The notes beneath the pieces are model-generated. The model searched no databases and was not told where the DNA came from. It saw only the letters and a program-made list of their open reading frames with translations. Below are positions 22,744 through 24,928 of a stretch of DNA of 24,928 nucleotides, in pieces. Source of the DNA: a bacterium (lineage in GTDB: Bacteria; Thermosulfidibacterota; Thermosulfidibacteria; Thermosulfidibacterales; JALWSI01); contig JALWSI010000083.1 in the NCBI GenBank assembly GCA_027080315.1, forward strand, positions 1-24,928, given 5' to 3'. How positions within the stretch are numbered: position 1 is the first letter of the stretch; each line of letters begins with the position of its first letter. Both the position numbers and the translations under genes were made by a program.

Positions 22744-23939
22744 AAGGTAGCAAGGTGTTGCTTGGTGTCACAGGTGGGATAGCCGCATACAAAGCGGTTG
22801 AGGTGGTGAGGTTGCTCACTAAGGCGGGTATGGAGGTTCAGGTGATGATGACTCCCAGTGCCAAGAGGTTTATGGGTGAGCTCACCTTTCAGGCGCTCAC
22901 CCGAAGGGCGGTTCCAATCACATCCCTTGAGCCTGCGGCCTCGGATCGCATTGAGCACATTGATCTTGCCCAATGGGGAGACCTCCTCTGTATCGCCCCA
23001 GCCACAGCCAACACCATTGCCAAACTCGCCCACGGCATTGCAGACAATATTGTGCCTGAGGTGTTTCTGGCCTTTGATGGGCCTGTTCTTGTGGTACCTG
23101 CCATGAACGATGTGATGTACAGAAACAGAGCCACCCAGGATAACTTGGAGATCCTGCGCCAGAGGGGCGTTGAGGTGCTTGATCCCGAGGTGGGGGAGCT
23201 GGCCTGTGGAACCTCGGGGCCAGGCAGGTTTCCAGAGCCTCCTGTGGTGGTTGATGCTATTCTCTCTTTGCTTGCTCCCAAAGACCTTGAAGGCAAAAGG
23301 GTTCTGGTTACCGCGGGACCAACAAGGGAGTTCTTTGACGCGGTCAGGTTTATCAGCAATCCTTCTACCGGGCGTATGGGTTTTGCCATTGCCAAGGCCG
23401 CTGCCATGAGAGGGGCAGAGGTTCTGCTGGTGGCTGGCCCCACAGAGCTATCCACTCCTTTGGGGGTGAAGAGGGTTGATGTGGTTTCTGCCCTTGATAT
23501 GTACCGAGAGGTTGTTGATAGGGCCCATTGGGCGGATGTTATTGTGAAGTCTGCTGCAGTGGCAGACTTCAGACCCGCCCAAAAGAGCGACGAGAAGTTG
23601 AAGAAGTCTCAACTTAAAGAGCTGGCTATTCCCTTAGAGCCCAACCCAGACATTCTGAAAGCCCTTGGTGAGAAGAAGGGGGATACCCTGCTTGTGGGCT
23701 TTGCTGTTGAGAGCCACGACCTGGTGAACAACGCCTTGGATAAGCTGAAGAGAAAGAACCTTGACCTTATTGTGGCCAACGAGGCTGCAGAGGGGTTTGC
23801 CAAAGAGACCAACAGGGCGATGATCATCAGAAGAGATGGCACCCTCCGCACCACCTCACTTATGAGCAAAGAGGAGCTTGCCTGGGTGATTCTGGATGAG
23901 GTGGTGGGGGTTCTGAGCACTAAGGAAGGGTCAAAATAG
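22740..23939 (+). CDS. coaBC: Bifunctional phosphopantothenoylcysteine decarboxylase / phosphopantothenate-cysteine ligase
   Basis: It catalyses two successive steps of coenzyme A synthesis: joining cysteine to 4'-phosphopantothenate (CoaB), then FMN-dependent decarboxylation to 4'-phosphopantetheine (CoaC). Residues 1 to about 185 are CoaC: LLGVTGGIAAYKAVE, catalytic His in RIEHIDLAQWGD, PAMNDVMY, and the substrate-clamp flap with Cys in ELACGTSGPGRFPEP. Residues about 190-399 are CoaB: VTAGPTREFFDAVRFISNPS, TGRMGFAIA, KSAAVADFRP and the C-terminal VANEA region. The 399-residue length is normal. The ATG overlaps the preceding stop. It is the last gene of the plus-strand cluster and faces a convergent vapC. 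Confidence 0.96.
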   Translation: MKGSKVLLGVTGGIAAYKAVEVVRLLTKAGMEVQVMMTPSAKRFMGELTFQALTRRAVPITSLEPAASDRIEHIDLAQWGDLLCIAPATANTIAKLAHGIADNIVPEVFLAFDGPVLVVPAMNDVMYRNRATQDNLEILRQRGVEVLDPEVGELACGTSGPGRFPEPPVVVDAILSLLAPKDLEGKRVLVTAGPTREFFDAVRFISNPSTGRMGFAIAKAAAMRGAEVLLVAGPTELSTPLGVKRVDVVSALDMYREVVDRAHWADVIVKSAAVADFRPAQKSDEKLKKSQLKELAIPLEPNPDILKALGEKKGDTLLVGFAVESHDLVNNALDKLKRKNLDLIVANEAAEGFAKETNRAMIIRRDGTLRTTSLMSKEELAWVILDEVVGVLSTKEGSK

Positions 23940-23961
23940 GAGTGGGGTTTTGATTGTCACA

Positions 23962-24345
23962 TCATTTCTCATAGGCGGGTTGTAATCCTTTGAACATTGG
24001 GTAGTGCTTAACGTTCAAGGTTTTCAGCTCGGCCTTCTCCACCTCAGCAGTGGCTGCCAAGATGGCATCGGCGAGCCCAACCCCGTGTGATTTACCGTAG
24101 TCCCGTTTATAGAGCCCTCCAATCTTGGCTATCTCAGGGGTTACGGGAACAACACGGAAGATGGATACGAAGTTATCCAGAACGCGTAGCTCTGCATCTC
24201 CCTTTACACCGGCGTACAGTTCTGCAACCACAATAGAGGAGAATATTATTCTCTGGGAATAGGCATTTACAAAGGCCACTGCCTTGCTGTGACCGCGGAG
24301 AAAATCAACGAGAACATCTGTGTCAACAAGGAACTCTTTAGCCAC
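23962..24345 (-). CDS. vapC: VapC-type PIN-domain ribonuclease toxin
   Basis: A 127-residue PIN-domain protein, the toxin of a type II module that cleaves tRNA or rRNA when the antitoxin is lost. The acidic metal site is intact: Asp8 (FLVDTDVLVDFLRG), Glu42 (VVAELYAG) and Asp93 (GLADAILAATA), followed by the usual LKTLNVKHY end. The GTG at 24345 overlaps the vapB end by 8 nt, so the pair is translationally coupled. Unlike the remnant at 20788, this copy appears functional. It converges on coaBC with a 22-nt gap that contains only a weak AT-rich inverted repeat. Confidence 0.9.
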   Translation of the reverse strand: MAKEFLVDTDVLVDFLRGHSKAVAFVNAYSQRIIFSSIVVAELYAGVKGDAELRVLDNFVSIFRVVPVTPEIAKIGGLYKRDYGKSHGVGLADAILAATAEVEKAELKTLNVKHYPMFKGLQPAYEK

Positions 24346-24580
24346 TGCTAATCCTGTCCCAATTGGCCCTTATCTTCTTGAAGTCGGGAAAATCTGCGCG
24401 GTCCTTCCATATCCCGGCGGCTTCTTTTAACACGGCTTCACGCCTGCTGCGTCCCACCTGTTCAATTAACCGATCCACAGCCTCGCGAATGAGCTCGCTC
24501 TGCTTCTTGCCAAGGGCCTTAGATATGGCAGCCAGTTCGGCTTTCTGACGCTCTGTGAGGTATATTTGGGTCCTTACCAT
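24338..24580 (-). CDS. vapB: VapB-type ribbon-helix-helix antitoxin
   Basis: An 80-residue antitoxin with an N-terminal RHH fold: strand RTQIYLTERQKAEL, then helices LGKKQSELIREAVDRLIEQV. The C-terminal tail (about 50-80, FPDFKKIRANWDRI) would bind the toxin. The ATG at 24580 has GGGAGG 7 nt upstream. The protein would repress its own promoter, where two direct TATACATC repeats overlap the -10 region. It is divergent from bioB and cognate to the overlapping vapC. Confidence 0.88.
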   Translation of the reverse strand: MVRTQIYLTERQKAELAAISKALGKKQSELIREAVDRLIEQVGRSRREAVLKEAAGIWKDRADFPDFKKIRANWDRISSG

Positions 24581-24592
24581 GATAACCTCCCT

Positions 24593-24613
24593 TATACATC
24601 TAAGCTATACATC
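24593..24613. repeat. Direct repeats TATACATC, candidate VapB operator
   Basis: TATACATC is present at 24593-24600 and 24606-24613, a 13-bp period. One copy covers the proposed -10 of the vapBC promoter and the other lies between it and the ribosome site. Tandem 8-bp half-sites are what RHH repressors bind cooperatively. Confidence 0.5.
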
Positions 24614-24630
24614 ACAGGATTCTATGTCAA
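24604..24630 (-). promoter_or_regulatory. Candidate vapBC promoter
   Basis: On the minus strand a consensus TTGACA (24630-24625) precedes TATAGC (24609-24604) with a short 15-nt spacer. The ATG of vapB is about 24 nt downstream of the -10. The spacing is suboptimal, which would make the promoter weak or dependent on other contacts. Confidence 0.45.
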
Positions 24631-24669
24631 GGTTCATCTTGTATTGTGGGCGTTTGGAACTAATCCCCC

Positions 24670-24698
24670 TTGCTTTGCTTCACCATAAACCTTAGAAC
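24670..24698 (+). promoter_or_regulatory. Candidate bioB promoter
   Basis: TTGCTT (24670-24675) and TAGAAC (24693-24698) have a 17-nt spacer and lie about 29 nt before the TTG start. I do not see the TTGTAAACC-type BirA operator here, so biotin control at this site is not supported. Confidence 0.3.
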
Positions 24699-24726
24699 AC
24701 CCCAACAATTCACAGGAGGGGTTAAC

Positions 24727-24928
24727 TTGAACAGAAAAGAGGCAATAGAGCTGCTGCGCATGGATCGGAGAGAGTTGCTCTCCCTTGTGGCCTGGGCTGC
24801 AGAGGTGAAGCGCCGATACTGGGGTGACACCTTTCAGTTCTGCTCCATCATAAACGCCAAAAGCGGTCTATGCGATGCTGGATGCGCCTTCTGTGCCCAG
24901 GCCAATCCTGAAGCCACTGGTGCACCAG
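24727..24928 (+). CDS. bioB: Biotin synthase, N-terminal part (cut by window edge)
   Basis: This radical-SAM enzyme inserts sulfur into dethiobiotin, the last step of biotin synthesis. The first 67 codons are visible. Residues 38-58 read FCSIINAKSGLCDAGCAFCAQ, containing the CxxxCxxC cluster motif (Cys49, Cys53, Cys56) that binds the SAM-coordinating 4Fe-4S cluster. The TTG start at 24727 has AGGAGG with a 7-nt gap, and the opening MNRKEAIELL fits the family. It is divergent from vapBC and lies 5.9 kb after bioA, in the same direction. Confidence 0.93.
   Translation, partial: MNRKEAIELLRMDRRELLSLVAWAAEVKRRYWGDTFQFCSIINAKSGLCDAGCAFCAQANPEATGAP

Noticed and set aside
23931-23953. TCAAAA/TTTTGA inverted repeat between coaBC and vapC as a bidirectional terminator
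   Set aside because: Six AT-only pairs and an 11-nt loop give little stability, and it overlaps the coaBC stop; not claimed as a feature.
1-24928. CRISPR arrays, insertion sequences, tRNA or rRNA genes
   Set aside because: No regularly spaced repeats, transposase frames, T-arm-like GGTTCGA contexts or rRNA signatures were found on reading both strands.

Overview
The window reads as about 25 kb of a gene-dense bacterial chromosome with short intergenic gaps, many overlapping start and stop codons, and frequent GTG/TTG starts. It suggests a Gram-negative, probably anaerobic lineage of the Desulfobacterota/Thermodesulfobacteriota kind. The hints are system II cytochrome c biogenesis (ResB/CcsA), a hybrid kinase with cysteine-rich PAS domains, a DtxR regulator with a D/E/H/C/E/H ligand set, a thiolase-DUF35 fusion, a WaaE/LgtF-like glycosyltransferase and an SBBP-type secreted protein. 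The taxonomic call is inference; no rRNA or tRNA gene is present.

Layout. 1-975 (minus): the N-terminus of a secreted SBBP/DUF7948 protein, and queF. 1052-3623 (plus): purB, nfi and a DUF721/DciA-like gene, joined by overlapping start and stop codons. 3692-8928 (plus): a DsbC-like protein with no cysteine, a PIG-L deacetylase, then resB-ccsA-argD joined by overlaps. 9031-11988 (plus): a large hybrid sensor kinase with a PhnD-like sensor domain, behind a promoter that overlaps a palindrome. 16616-11991 (minus): dnaX-ybaB-recR followed by a thiolase-DUF35 gene and a DtxR-family regulator; dnaX appears to start at CTG. 16736-18846 (plus): a glycosyltransferase and bioA. 18942-20925: an AbiE-type toxin/antitoxin pair (minus, toxin gene first), divergent from a vapB whose vapC partner is a decayed remnant. 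20918-23939 (plus): DUF1015, ubiX-like and coaBC, each overlapping the next by 4 nt. 24580-23962 (minus): an intact vapBC pair with a direct-repeat operator candidate. 24727-end (plus): the start of bioB.

How the genes fit together. Most are housekeeping: purine synthesis (purB), repair of deaminated bases (nfi), replication and repair (dciA-like, dnaX, recR), queuosine (queF), arginine (argD), biotin (bioA, bioB), coenzyme A (coaBC) and cytochrome c assembly (resB, ccsA). The accessory character is concentrated between bioA and bioB, where three toxin-antitoxin-type modules have accumulated. The most unusual signals are proteins from well-known families that have lost signature residues: a DsbC fold without CxxC, a thiolase with Ser at the nucleophile position, and a RecR without a recognisable HhH turn. 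The CTG start of dnaX, the reversed AbiE order and the DUF1015-ubiX-coaBC coupling are further points. I did not identify a complete, clearly new multi-gene system.
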